Positions 23,538 to 33,579 are shown, counted from the first letter of the stretch. The stretch is DNA of 39,025 bases from Spirochaetes bacterium GWE1_32_154 (GCA_001829315.1 MIAY01000020.1:1-39025), one strand, 5' to 3'. The notes: generated by a model not told the origin, from the letters alone. Numbers and translations: made by a program.

Positions 23538-24977
23538 ATGAATAAACTTGTCTTTGTCAGTTTTGAGAAAGAAAGACTCAATGTTGAGTCGGCGTTACAA
23601 CAATTTCTGATTACAGTAAACAGGCCTGATTATTTTGATCAGTTGAACTACATTGTAAAAGAATTAGTAACAAATGCTGAAAAAGCAAATCTGAAACGGA
23701 TCTATTTTGATAATAAAGGGTTTGATATTAACAACAATGATGAATATGAAAACGCAATCGCAACATTCAGAAATGACATGCTTTTTAATTATGATGAATA
23801 TATTGAAACAGCAAAAAGCCGGGGATATTATGTAGAATTATTAATGAGTACCGTTGACCGGAAAATGATTATTGAGGTTAAAAATAATTCTGAGTTAGTT
23901 AAAAAAGAAATAGAAAGAATCAAAAATAAAATGCAGATAGCTGCACGATTTAATTCAATGGAAGAAGTAATTCAGGAAGTACTCGATCAGACAGAAGGTG
24001 CGGGGTTTGGACTGATATTATCGGTACTGATTCTTAGAAAACTCGGAGTTGATGAGAATGTTATCAATATTGGCAGTAAAGATAGTAAAACTACTTTCAG
24101 AATATCACTACCGATTGATCTTGTTAATGACAAAAAAGGTGATGTAATTGCTGAAGAAGTGGTTAAGGCAGTTGATGACATTCCACAATTCCCGCAGCAT
24201 TTTATTGAAGTTATTAATGTCCTGAATAAACCGGATAGCACATTTGAAGTAATAGGCACTATCGCAAAAAAGGATCCGTCATTTGTTGCGGCTCTATTAA
24301 AAACGGCTAATTCGGCCATTTATTCATTACCAAAGAAAGTAGAAAATATTAATGATGCTATCAGTTTAATCGGTATCAATGGTGTTAAAAATTTTGTTTT
24401 TACCTATTCAACAAGCAAAGCTCTTATGAATAAGTATAATATTGATGAAATTACAAGAATGATAACTCACGCACAAGAGGTTACGTTGTACGCAGCTTTA
24501 TTAGCTGATAAATTTAAGAAAAGAACTTTAAAAGATAATCTGTTTGTTGCAGGGATGCTTCATGATCTGGGAAAAATTATAATTCGGGGTATTAATCAAA
24601 AACTCTCTGACCATATCCAACAGGTTTGTGAAAGTAAGGGTATAAACAACTACATAATCGAATCACTGACAAATGGCTATAATCATGCGATTATAGGAGC
24701 AAAACTTGCTGAAAAATGGAATTTTCCCGATTTTCTGACTGAATCAATACAATTTCACCACATACCTCTTCAAGCAAGTGATAAAAATATCGATCTGGTT
24801 TCTATTGTTTATCTTGCAGATATAATATCTTATTATAAAGACGCTAAGTATAAATTTTCTGAAATAAATATGCAGGTTCTTAAAAGATTTGGCATTAATA
24901 CCAAAGGGGATTTTGATGTACTTATTAAACCGTTTATTGAGAAGTATGCAGAAACCAAAGAGAATTTTTTACTATAA
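23538..24977 (+). CDS. HATPase-like domain fused to an HDOD domain
   Basis: This 479-residue soluble protein has two parts. Residues about 1-195 resemble a GHKL ATPase without phosphoacceptor helices: an N-box-like YIVKELVTNAEKAN near 36-50 and a G-box-like EGAGFGLILSVLILRKLG near 152-169. Residues about 210-420 form an HDOD domain with DIPQFP, DPSFVAALLKTANSAIY and SLIGINGVKNF. Unlike many HDOD proteins it keeps HD-type residues: MLHDLGKI (H341-D342), NHAIIGAKLAEKW and IQFHH. It could be a kinase-like or anti-sigma-like ATPase controlling, or controlled by, an HD output. ATG follows ACGGGAG. It is monocistronic and divergent from the helicase. Confidence 0.85.
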   Translation: MNKLVFVSFEKERLNVESALQQFLITVNRPDYFDQLNYIVKELVTNAEKANLKRIYFDNKGFDINNNDEYENAIATFRNDMLFNYDEYIETAKSRGYYVELLMSTVDRKMIIEVKNNSELVKKEIERIKNKMQIAARFNSMEEVIQEVLDQTEGAGFGLILSVLILRKLGVDENVINIGSKDSKTTFRISLPIDLVNDKKGDVIAEEVVKAVDDIPQFPQHFIEVINVLNKPDSTFEVIGTIAKKDPSFVAALLKTANSAIYSLPKKVENINDAISLIGINGVKNFVFTYSTSKALMNKYNIDEITRMITHAQEVTLYAALLADKFKKRTLKDNLFVAGMLHDLGKIIIRGINQKLSDHIQQVCESKGINNYIIESLTNGYNHAIIGAKLAEKWNFPDFLTESIQFHHIPLQASDKNIDLVSIVYLADIISYYKDAKYKFSEINMQVLKRFGINTKGDFDVLIKPFIEKYAETKENFLL

Positions 24978-25066
24978 TTTTCTTTCAAAAGTAATCAAAA
25001 ATGAGTATAATTACTTATTAAGTTCTGAATAAGGATCAAATGTTATGAAAATAACATGAATGCTCA

Positions 25067-26035
25067 CTAAACAGACTTCTTAACTATTTTTGAAACAAAA
25101 AAACCTTCAATTCTCTGAGACGGCACTATTTTAATCGCATTGTGAATATCTTTTCTCATCGATACACCATCGACAGAACTTTTGCATTGCGTAATTTCAT
25201 TCAGTTCTTTATACCCCTTCGGTAACGGTACTATTTCACACTGAAATTGATTACAAACCTCATGTAGTACCTGTTCATTTTCCATAGTATTAAGCGTACA
25301 CGTTGAATACACGACAGTACCACCCGGTTTCACCGCTTTTAATGCACTTGTTAATAATTTCACCTGTAATCGATTGAATTTAGGGATTTCTGTTAATCTA
25401 TAGGCAAAATATGAACTCTTATCATTTATATTAAACCGCCCCTCACCTGAACAGGGAGCATCCAATAATATTTTGTCATATTTATTTTCAACATCCAATA
25501 AAAACTTCTCACCACGAGCCTGAAAAACGGAAACAATTGCAGCTTCCTGCTGATTAATATTATATTCAAGCCGTTCTTTTCTGATAAAATCAGGTTCAAC
25601 AGCATCGATAGTCCCGGTATTTTTCATCAATGCTGCCATTTGCGTTGTTTTACTACCCGGTGCTGCTGCTAAATCAAGTATATAATCCCCCGGTTTCGGT
25701 TCTAAAATAACAGGAGGAATCTGACTTGATAAACTCTGCAAATAAATATACCCTTTTGTAAAACACTCATTTTTCATTATCTGATTATCTGTTGCATTAT
25801 TTACAATAAAAGCATTTTCGATTAATGGAAAATCAGAAACTGAAATACCTGATTCCCGCAATATTTTCACAACTGTTACTTTATCACTTTTTATGGTATT
25901 AACCCGAAATGTCGTTTTGCGCACAGCCCGAATTGCCTGTAAGTATGCATTAAATTCCGCATGGGATAATATTTTCTCAACTAACTGAAATGATTCAGGT
26001 TTTATTATAGAAACACTTTCCTGTATTGATTTCAA
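25067..26035 (-). CDS. NOL1/NOP2/Sun (RsmB/RsmF-type) RNA cytosine-C5 methyltransferase
   Basis: This 322-residue enzyme methylates a cytosine in RNA, most likely 16S rRNA. The SAM fold has LDLAAAPGSKTTQMA (121-135). The two catalytic cysteines are C195 in DAPCSGEGRF and C246 in YSTCTLN. An N-terminal segment with TTFRVNTIK matches the RsmF/YebU type. The C-terminal RNA-binding extension of RsmF is missing, so it is a short form. The start is TTG 26035 with AGGAGT upstream. A different methyltransferase is transcribed divergently next to it. Confidence 0.9.
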   Translation of the reverse strand: MKSIQESVSIIKPESFQLVEKILSHAEFNAYLQAIRAVRKTTFRVNTIKSDKVTVVKILRESGISVSDFPLIENAFIVNNATDNQIMKNECFTKGYIYLQSLSSQIPPVILEPKPGDYILDLAAAPGSKTTQMAALMKNTGTIDAVEPDFIRKERLEYNINQQEAAIVSVFQARGEKFLLDVENKYDKILLDAPCSGEGRFNINDKSSYFAYRLTEIPKFNRLQVKLLTSALKAVKPGGTVVYSTCTLNTMENEQVLHEVCNQFQCEIVPLPKGYKELNEITQCKSSVDGVSMRKDIHNAIKIVPSQRIEGFFVSKIVKKSV

Positions 26036-26149
26036 AAAGAACTCCTGTTTATTTTTTAGTAAACCCTAAGAAATACTTGCCTAATCAAACATTTCTGGGT
26101 ATATATACAAATAATTTGATATAAAATCAACCGTCAATGAGGTTAAAAA

Positions 26150-26824
26150 TTGAGTTTATGCAATAAAATAAAAAGTATTCCACTGAAAAGTCGCGTTTTT
26201 TCATTTAAAACGAAAGATATCACAATAAATTACACAGATTCAATTGATTCGATTGTCAATGAAATGACACAGGAAGAATTCGGTGAAGATGAACGATTCC
26301 CTTATTACATAACAATTTGGGATTCAGGTCCGGTTCTTGCAACCTGGTTAATAGAAAATATAGAAAACATTGATACAATGACAATTCTTGAACTCGGCTC
26401 AGGAACAGGAGTTACCGGTGTTGCCTTAGCAACGGCAGGATGCAGATTAATATTTACTGATTATGAAGAGTATTCTGTAGAATTATGTGCAAGAAATGCA
26501 ATCCAAAATGGTATAAAAAATTATGATTGTTTAACAGCCGACTGGAGAAATTTCCCGGATATTGACGAGAAAATTGATATGGTTGTATGCTCAGATGTAT
26601 TGTATGAAGAAAAGCAGGTAATACCGCTGTACTCAGTTATAAAAAAGTATTTAAAACTGAATACAGCAGTATATATTTCAGATCCGCAACGAGGCCATAT
26701 TAACACTTTCATCGATTTATTACAAAAAGACAATTTTTCAGTAAAACCCGTCTATCAAAAAATAAACGGAGTTACACCTTTTAAAACTATTACAATTTAT
26801 GAAATTAAAAACATTCCTGCATGA
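26150..26824 (+). CDS. Class I methyltransferase of the METTL21/Methyltransf_16-like group
   Basis: This 224-residue enzyme has the SAM-binding loop ILELGSGTGVTGVAL, an acidic end of beta-2 in IFTDYEEYS, and the family-typical ADWRNFPD and CSDVLYEE blocks. YYITIWDSGPVLATWL before motif I matches the protein-lysine methyltransferase group (METTL18/20/21-like). The substrate is unknown; a protein lysine is the best family-based guess. TTG 26150 is the start, with TGAGGT 6 bases before it. Confidence 0.8.
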   Translation: MSLCNKIKSIPLKSRVFSFKTKDITINYTDSIDSIVNEMTQEEFGEDERFPYYITIWDSGPVLATWLIENIENIDTMTILELGSGTGVTGVALATAGCRLIFTDYEEYSVELCARNAIQNGIKNYDCLTADWRNFPDIDEKIDMVVCSDVLYEEKQVIPLYSVIKKYLKLNTAVYISDPQRGHINTFIDLLQKDNFSVKPVYQKINGVTPFKTITIYEIKNIPA

Positions 26825-26831
26825 GTCTCTA

Positions 26832-28121
26832 CTATTTTGAAATACTTTTTAAATATGCTTTAAAATCAGCATAATCTGTACTCATTCTAATAGATTTCTT
26901 TTCTTTTAGAAGGTATTCCTGTAAATTTTCAGGGATTACCGGTGATGTGCCAATTGCCTTTTCAATAACTTCACCAAATTTTGCAGGATGAGCTGTTTCA
27001 AGCAAAACAAATGGCGTTGTTGTATCACCTGTTTCAGCAATATATTCTGTAATCGCTTTATAGCCAACAGCACCATGAGGATCAAGTAAATAATGATGTT
27101 TTTCATTAACCGATTTAATTGTTTCCATAGTTTCAGCATCGGTGATTTTGTATCCGATTATATCGTGTGACATACTTTTATTATCAGCATACAATGCTTT
27201 CAATCGTGCAAAGTTTGAAGGATCACCAACATCCATTGCATTTGAAACAGTTTGAACTGACGGTCTTGCTCTGTAAACCCCGGTTTCCAGATACTCAGGT
27301 ACTGTATCATTAGCATTTGTTGCAGCTATAAATTTCTTCACCGGCATACCCATATTTTTTGCAATCAAACCGCCTGTTAAGTTACCGAAATTCCCTGAAG
27401 GTGTACAAAAAATTGGTGTTCCCAGTTTTTTAACCTGATTATATGCATGAAAATAATAAAAAGACTGGGGATATAACCGGCCGATATTTATAGAATTTGC
27501 AGATGACAACTCAAGCCACGATTTTACTTCATCATCCATAAAAGCCTCTTTTACAAGATGCTGACACTGATCAAAAGTTCCATCAACTTCCAGTGCAGTA
27601 ATATTATGTCCCAATGTTGTTAATTGTTTTTCCTGTAACGGTGACACTTTACCGGATGGATAGAGAATAATCACATTTATATTAGGTAAACCAAAAAAAC
27701 CTTTTGCAACGGCACTGCCTGTGTCCCCTGAAGTTGCAACTAATATAGTTAATTTTTTTGAACCAAGAAAATGACTCATAACCCGCGCCATAAATCGTGC
27801 ACCAAAATCTTTAAACGCAGCTGTCGGTCCGTGATATAGTTCAAGAACATATATGTTATCATGTATATTTTTTACAGGAACAGGAAAATTAAAAGCATCA
27901 TCAGTTATTTTTTTAAGATCGCTATCAGATATTTCACCGTCGACAAGTTTTTTCGCAACTGCAAAAGCAAGTTCGTCAAAACTCATATCAGCTATGATAT
28001 TCATATTAATCAGAGGAATTTCTTCCGGCATATATAAACCACGATCCGGTGCCAGACCTGCTAAAATTGCTTCTTTAAAACTCACTTCTTTTGATTTTCT
28101 TTCTGTACTGTAATATATCAT
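26832..28121 (-). CDS. thrC: Threonine synthase
   Basis: This 429-residue PLP enzyme converts O-phosphohomoserine to threonine. The E. coli-type N-terminus reads MIYYSTERKS, then GLAPDRGLYMPE. The PLP lysine is in HGPTAAFKDFGARF and the phosphate-binding region is ATSGDTGSAVAKGF. SANSINIGRLYPQSFYY and PSGNFGNLTGG follow. The length is normal. ATG has AAGGGAG upstream. No other threonine genes are nearby. Confidence 0.96.
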   Translation of the reverse strand: MIYYSTERKSKEVSFKEAILAGLAPDRGLYMPEEIPLINMNIIADMSFDELAFAVAKKLVDGEISDSDLKKITDDAFNFPVPVKNIHDNIYVLELYHGPTAAFKDFGARFMARVMSHFLGSKKLTILVATSGDTGSAVAKGFFGLPNINVIILYPSGKVSPLQEKQLTTLGHNITALEVDGTFDQCQHLVKEAFMDDEVKSWLELSSANSINIGRLYPQSFYYFHAYNQVKKLGTPIFCTPSGNFGNLTGGLIAKNMGMPVKKFIAATNANDTVPEYLETGVYRARPSVQTVSNAMDVGDPSNFARLKALYADNKSMSHDIIGYKITDAETMETIKSVNEKHHYLLDPHGAVGYKAITEYIAETGDTTTPFVLLETAHPAKFGEVIEKAIGTSPVIPENLQEYLLKEKKSIRMSTDYADFKAYLKSISK

Positions 28122-28193
28122 GGGTGTCTCCCTTAATAAATGATTTGATTGAATAGATGAATAACATATTTTTTTATTTTTTAAAAGGCGGAA

Positions 28194-30161
28194 CTAATAT
28201 ATTTCTGTAATATCAATGGTCGGCTCACCAAAAAAATACCCTTGCGAAAAATCGACACCGAGTTCTTTTACTTTATTGAAAACAGCAAGTGAATGAACAT
28301 ATTCGCTGACAGTTTTCATGTTTAACTCTTTAGAAAAATTGACAATTGTTTTCGTTATAATTTGCGATTCTCTCTCTTTGTCAATATTTTTAATCATTGA
28401 CGCATCGATTTTTATATAATCAACATCAAGTGATATGATATGATCAAAGTTCGAATATCCCGAACCAAAATCATCAATAGCAATTTTACAACCCAATGAT
28501 TTAACATCATCAATAAATGACTTAATTATCGTATAATTCTGTAAACCTTCTGATTCAAGTATTTCAAAAACAACCCTTTTAGCAGTTTCACGATTATTAA
28601 TAAGAACCGATTTGATATACCGCCTTGTATCATCATTTAAAATATCAACTACCGAAAGATTAATCGAAAATTCATATTTAAGCGAATCAAAACGATCAAA
28701 TGCTTTACTGATAATTCTTTTTGTAATGTATGGATATAATCGGGTTTTCTTTGCAATATCGAGAAAATAATAGGGGCTGATTATGTCGTTGTTTTTATTA
28801 ATTAAACGACAGAGGCATTCATATTTTTCAATAAGACCGGTTTGATTATTAACAATCGGCTGATAAAACGGAATTATCCGATCATCAGTAATTGCATCTT
28901 TCAGTATAAATGTCCATTTAATATTATTTTCATATTCTTTTGCGATTTCCAGCGTTTCTTCATATACCAGATAATGTTTTTGTAACTGTTTTGCCTTTTT
29001 TAACGCCATATCAGCATTATACAAAGCTCTTATATTGTCATCATTATTAATCTTAGCAACACCAACTGTCGCCCGGATACTGATTTCACTTTCATTAAAT
29101 ATAAATATTTTATCATTGATATTTGAGAAAACAAATGAACTTACAATGCCTCTAATCTCATCAAATGTTCCATTAGACTCGACCGACTCCATGATAATAA
29201 CTGCGAATTCATCAGATTGAAGCCTGTAAATAGTAACAAAAAAATCTGATCTTACATTTTTTAACCGGGTGGATAATTCAACCAGTAAAGAGTCACCTAC
29301 TTCATAGCCATAAAAGTCATTGACTTCCTGAAAACTATCAATATTAATTAATAATAATAACCCTACATTAATGTTTTTTAAATCTTCAAGTAATTTTGCC
29401 CGGTTTGGCAACCCGGTTAATGTGTCATAATAAATTTGTCGTAATAACCTCTGATTGTGATCTTCTAACGTCTCGGCAAGATAATTGAATGTTTTACTGA
29501 GATACCCGATTTCATCATGACTTTTAACGGGAGATCGTACAGAAAAATCTTTATTAGCAAATTTTCTAACTGTTTTATTTAATTTTCCCAAAGGGTTTAA
29601 AATAATAATTTTTATACCAAGTAACAAAAGGATCAATAATAACAAAGAAAATGTAAATGCATCAATAATAGTTTTTGATAAGATATCCTTGAACAACAGA
29701 CTTATTTTATCGGTTGAAATAATAACAGATAACTCACCAATTTTCTTCTCATTAATAATAATATCACCCGTAAAATCAAAAAGCCTTCTTTTTAAAACAT
29801 AGCTTCCATAAATTGATGAGTCATATACGATAACTTTATGGTCTTCTGTTTTCATTTTTTCATACATGATTGCAGACTGATACCCGCCACCTTTTTCTAC
29901 AACTTTTATGTAAATAATATCAGAATTTATCAGCTCACGATCAAGTATATTACTTACATTTTCAAGATTGATATTCCATAAAGGCTGAGCGATTATATCG
30001 CGAAGTTTTAAAAAATCTTTCTCATATACTGTATGAATAGTATCCAAGTACTCTTTTTTCATTGTATTATATGAAACCATTGCTCTCAAAGTCAATGAAA
30101 TTACAATACACGAAATAAAAAAAAACAAAATCTTTATAAAAAGGGAATAACTACGCTTCAT
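28194..30161 (-). CDS. Membrane GGDEF-EAL protein with degenerate GGDEF
   Basis: This 655-residue protein has a membrane segment at about 8-28, an extracytoplasmic sensor, a second membrane segment at about 165-190 and a HAMP-like region. A GGDEF domain follows (about 240-395) whose signature reads RLQSDEF, so cyclase activity is doubtful although DTLTGLPNR is kept. The EAL domain (about 410-650) starts ECLCRL instead of EALLR but retains Asn in SINLS, Glu in EILESE, DDFGSGYS, Lys in YIKID, Glu in SEYVH and QGYFFGEP. It is most likely a c-di-GMP phosphodiesterase. The ribosome site is weak (ATGGTAAC). Confidence 0.9.
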   Translation of the reverse strand: MKRSYSLFIKILFFFISCIVISLTLRAMVSYNTMKKEYLDTIHTVYEKDFLKLRDIIAQPLWNINLENVSNILDRELINSDIIYIKVVEKGGGYQSAIMYEKMKTEDHKVIVYDSSIYGSYVLKRRLFDFTGDIIINEKKIGELSVIISTDKISLLFKDILSKTIIDAFTFSLLLLILLLLGIKIIILNPLGKLNKTVRKFANKDFSVRSPVKSHDEIGYLSKTFNYLAETLEDHNQRLLRQIYYDTLTGLPNRAKLLEDLKNINVGLLLLINIDSFQEVNDFYGYEVGDSLLVELSTRLKNVRSDFFVTIYRLQSDEFAVIIMESVESNGTFDEIRGIVSSFVFSNINDKIFIFNESEISIRATVGVAKINNDDNIRALYNADMALKKAKQLQKHYLVYEETLEIAKEYENNIKWTFILKDAITDDRIIPFYQPIVNNQTGLIEKYECLCRLINKNNDIISPYYFLDIAKKTRLYPYITKRIISKAFDRFDSLKYEFSINLSVVDILNDDTRRYIKSVLINNRETAKRVVFEILESEGLQNYTIIKSFIDDVKSLGCKIAIDDFGSGYSNFDHIISLDVDYIKIDASMIKNIDKERESQIITKTIVNFSKELNMKTVSEYVHSLAVFNKVKELGVDFSQGYFFGEPTIDITEIY

Positions 30162-30259
30162 TTATTGTTACCATAATTAATTATAAACTATTATTTCATA
30201 TTATTCAATCAATATAGAACTATAAATAATATATTTTCTACAAATTCACCACAAACCTA

Positions 30260-30586
30260 TTATTCTGCCTTACGCTCATACCATAGCGGGACAAAAACAC
30301 CTTCGCCTGAAGATTTTTCACGAATATATCCCTTAAATCTATAAACCCCGCGCTCGAGTGACATAAGCTCTTCTCTATAATCAGAATCAATCGCATATAT
30401 ACGCCCGTCATCTGTTTCAATAGCAATTTCCGCCTTCGGACCTGACGAACCAGGTTTCCCAACGAATGAAGTCAGATTACCATACTTCTTAATTTCACCG
30501 GAGAATTCGACCGGTTGATATTTTTCCTTGCAACTGCATACAAGAACAGCTAATAACACTATTACAACTTTTGTATACCTGACCAT
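30260..30586 (-). CDS. Small lipoprotein of unknown function
   Basis: This 108-residue lipoprotein has a signal peptide ending in the lipobox LVCSC (Cys near residue 19). The mature part has a beta-rich, OB-like pattern (EFSGEIKKYGNLTSF, AEIAIETDDGRIYAI, GVYRFKGYIREK). I recognise no family. Its ATG abuts the TAA of the upstream metallopeptidase gene, so the two are translationally coupled and may work together in the envelope. Confidence 0.75.
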   Translation of the reverse strand: MVRYTKVVIVLLAVLVCSCKEKYQPVEFSGEIKKYGNLTSFVGKPGSSGPKAEIAIETDDGRIYAIDSDYREELMSLERGVYRFKGYIREKSSGEGVFVPLWYERKAE

Positions 30587-32245
30587 TTATTTCACCATTA
30601 CATAATAAAATAAAGATGGATCATCAGATTTTGTTATTTGAATCGTTAAATCACCGGAAACGTCACTCCATTTGTTATCAGAATGAATTGAGAACCCGAG
30701 CGGTCGTAATTCAACTTGCGTTGAAGGACTAAGCAATTCCGGCCCCATTATACCTGAAGGTGGCTTCTGCGAAAAGTTCCATATATTTGCAGGTGGTACA
30801 TGATATATTACACCGGGTATAACATCTGTTGTATGATCTTTATTTAAAGTAAAACCTGCCGGGTCCTCATAAATAATCGAGTGTAAATACTTTTCAAATA
30901 TATCATCAAAATTGTCAATTATAGCCGTTTCCTCAGGATTAGCAAACTTATAAGACTTTACTCCATCAAGAATAGCCCCGATATCAACAGTATTATTAGC
31001 CATAATATATTTAAAAAGTTCAGCCCCTCCATAATTTCTTAATAAAAAAGCACCAAAAGTATATGAAGATGCATAACTATATCTTTGATTATCATCAATC
31101 CAGTCATTAACACCGGAACGGTAATAATTACTGTTAAACTCAGGAAACCATCGAAACGGGCTATTTTCATCAGACATTCCCAGTTTTTCTGCTAATAAAT
31201 CTTCACATACCATAGCACACATTTCATTGAACCAGATTGAGGAGTTTTTAAGAGATTCTATCTTCTTTCTATTATAATGGATTAAATGCTGCAATTCATG
31301 AGCGAGGGTTGAAATAAGCATATCAGGATAAGTATACAAAAAAAAGGCATCAAGATATAACATCTCAGCGTTATTAGTTTTGATATATGAATATTCACTG
31401 GCATTTAACTCATCCTGAGTCCAATAATCTTTAGCATAGAAAAAACCCAAAGTACCTGAATCTTGAGAAGCATTGTAATCATAGTCGATATCATATACAA
31501 GAAAACTAATATGCTGATCCCCGTCTCTTCCACCATCGCCAGATTCTCCACCACCAAATTCCGTACCAAAAACATTGGTTACCATTGTATAGATTCCGTC
31601 AAGCCACGATTTTTCTGAAGTACCATCAAATTTAGCGACTAACTGATCAACCACTTCCTGATTAATCTTAGCACCACCGGTGGCATCAGCAAAATTTTCA
31701 TCAGCAACCCAGATATAACAAAACTGTCCTAACCCTTTTAAAGATGCTGATATTTGCTCATACACACCTGTTTCTTTTTCAACCCAAAAATATTTGGGTT
31801 GATCTATACTATACGTTGAACTACCGTAGGTTACTGTTTCAGATTTATTATCAATTATTGAACGGTTTTTCAATAAACGTTGATTAATTTCAGGCGGATT
31901 AGCACTAAATTTCATGGCACCTTTATGGTCTATTCTTGTAATTTTTGCAGGTGAAGTTGTATTGGTATGAATACTCTTTGCAGACGCTAACGATGAGACT
32001 TCACCTGTTTTTGAAGAACCAACAGGAGTTGACGTTGATTTATTAGCTTTCACAAGGAACACATCTTTACCGGGAATGTTTTTAATTGTATAGATTGCTT
32101 TATCGCTATTTGCAAAATCAACCTTAAAGAACGGGACTTCATCCGAATAGGTAAAAGAGACTGAGTTTGGTACGACTTCAGCTTTTTCCGGCTCACATGA
32201 GATGAACAAAACAATACATATAAGTGCTAAAAAAAAATGTTTCAT
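30587..32245 (-). CDS. M30 (hyicolysin)-like zinc metallopeptidase lipoprotein
   Basis: This 552-residue secreted protease is anchored by a lipobox, LFISC (Cys near residue 17). The zinc motif is H316-E317 to H320 in STLAHELQHLIHY, followed by FNEMCAMVCEDLL, where a downstream Glu can complete the site. About 130 residues of Ser/Thr/Lys-rich linker precede a conserved YFWVEK and FCYIWVADENF region. This layout matches spirochaete M30-type peptidases known from family annotations. ATG follows AAGGA. It is co-transcribed with the small lipoprotein after it. Confidence 0.87.
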   Translation of the reverse strand: MKHFFLALICIVLFISCEPEKAEVVPNSVSFTYSDEVPFFKVDFANSDKAIYTIKNIPGKDVFLVKANKSTSTPVGSSKTGEVSSLASAKSIHTNTTSPAKITRIDHKGAMKFSANPPEINQRLLKNRSIIDNKSETVTYGSSTYSIDQPKYFWVEKETGVYEQISASLKGLGQFCYIWVADENFADATGGAKINQEVVDQLVAKFDGTSEKSWLDGIYTMVTNVFGTEFGGGESGDGGRDGDQHISFLVYDIDYDYNASQDSGTLGFFYAKDYWTQDELNASEYSYIKTNNAEMLYLDAFFLYTYPDMLISTLAHELQHLIHYNRKKIESLKNSSIWFNEMCAMVCEDLLAEKLGMSDENSPFRWFPEFNSNYYRSGVNDWIDDNQRYSYASSYTFGAFLLRNYGGAELFKYIMANNTVDIGAILDGVKSYKFANPEETAIIDNFDDIFEKYLHSIIYEDPAGFTLNKDHTTDVIPGVIYHVPPANIWNFSQKPPSGIMGPELLSPSTQVELRPLGFSIHSDNKWSDVSGDLTIQITKSDDPSLFYYVMVK

Positions 32246-32331
32246 AATTTAATCCTTATACTAATAGTACAACAGAAGAATAAAAAAGACTACTAATTTT
32301 ATTCCATTTTTTAAAACATTATCTGTTTCTA

Positions 32332-32359
32332 TTGTAATATTTACAAAAAGAATTATAAT
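32332..32359 (+). promoter_or_regulatory. Possible sigma-70-type promoter for the receiver-kinase gene
   Basis: TTGTAA (32332-32337), a 16-base spacer and TATAAT (32354-32359) lie 33 bases before the ATG at 32393. Confidence 0.55.
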
Positions 32360-32392
32360 TTATTTTACAGAGCCTTAAAAATAAGGAAATAT

Positions 32393-33493
32393 ATGAAAAT
32401 ATTAATGATTGAAGATAATTACGATGATCTTGCAATCCTCAACGAGCATTTTAAAAAACATAAAGATTATCAGGTCGTACATTCTGATTCATTAAGAAAA
32501 TCGGTAGAAAACTTTTCTAATGAGGATATTGATCTCATTTTTCTTGACCTCTACCTGCCCGACTCCCGCGGTATTGATACACTTATAAAGTTAAAAAGTT
32601 CATTTAAGTCTATTCCAATTATTATATTAACAGAAATCAATGATGCTGAACTTGCCGTTAAAGCATTAAATTACGGAGCACAGGATTATATTGAAAAACA
32701 GGATTTAACAGCGTCTAATTTGATACGAATTATAAAGTATTCAATTGAACGAAATAAAAATATGAAAGAAATTGAAAATATGAATATAAAACTTATCGAA
32801 CTGAATTCAAAAAAAAATGAATTTCTAAGTATAGCATCTCATGATTTACGAACTCCACTTTCTACTATTTATACACTTTCTGAAATGCTTCTCACTCAGC
32901 TTGAAAACGATGAAATAAAACCGGAGAAGCTATCAAAATCATTAAATATGATTAATGATTCAAGCAGAAAAATTCTTGATCTGGTTAATTATTTTCTCGA
33001 TATTTCACGAATTGAAAGTGAGGAAATTGAGTTGTCAATAAAAAAGATTGATTACATACAATTAATACATGAAGTTGTTTCAATTCTTAGCAATTTATCA
33101 GAAAAAAAATCCATCCACATCAAAATTGAAAAAAGCATAGAAAGCATTATGGTCATGATTGATGCGGGTAAAATCGAACAGGTTTTAAATAATATTATTA
33201 CAAACGGCATCAAGTATTCAAGAGAAAATTCATCTATAACCATAAACGTTTATACTAAAAGTGACTTTCTTATCACAACAATTACTGATACAGGAATTGG
33301 TATTCCTGAAAATAAAATCGGAGAACTTTTTAATCCGTATAAACGTGCAAATAAACCAACCGGCGGTGAGAAATCAATCGGACTTGGTCTTGCAATTGCA
33401 AAAAAAATAATTCAGGCTCATAACGGCGAAATCGGTGTTTCTTCAATTCAGGAGAAGGGTTCAACATTTTATTTCAGTCTTCCGTTGAAATAG
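32393..33493 (+). CDS. Receiver-histidine kinase (REC-HisKA-HATPase), soluble
   Basis: This 366-residue cytoplasmic protein has a complete receiver (1-118: ED at 7-8, D52 in IFLDLYLP, Thr in IILTEI, K102). A coiled coil leads to a HisKA domain with H150 in SIASHDLRTPL. The ATPase has QVLNNIITNGIKYS, DTGIGIPE and GLGLAIAKKIIQAH. The receiver-first order means phosphorylation by another kinase, or phosphorelay back to the receiver, could control it. There is no membrane segment. The ribosome site is AAGGAA. The STAS gene starts 86 bases downstream. Confidence 0.93.
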   Translation: MKILMIEDNYDDLAILNEHFKKHKDYQVVHSDSLRKSVENFSNEDIDLIFLDLYLPDSRGIDTLIKLKSSFKSIPIIILTEINDAELAVKALNYGAQDYIEKQDLTASNLIRIIKYSIERNKNMKEIENMNIKLIELNSKKNEFLSIASHDLRTPLSTIYTLSEMLLTQLENDEIKPEKLSKSLNMINDSSRKILDLVNYFLDISRIESEEIELSIKKIDYIQLIHEVVSILSNLSEKKSIHIKIEKSIESIMVMIDAGKIEQVLNNIITNGIKYSRENSSITINVYTKSDFLITTITDTGIGIPENKIGELFNPYKRANKPTGGEKSIGLGLAIAKKIIQAHNGEIGVSSIQEKGSTFYFSLPLK

Positions 33494-33579
33494 TTTGTTT
33501 TTTTTCCAATTCTGTTTTATAGTATCTATAAGATTTTTGCAAAATAAAATTTTAATATTTTTAATAACTAAGGGATGCT

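Noticed and set aside
30238-30462. 74-residue ORF overlapping the small lipoprotein gene
   Set aside because: It is a shifted frame of a gene that has a clear signal peptide and coupling; basic composition with no domain.
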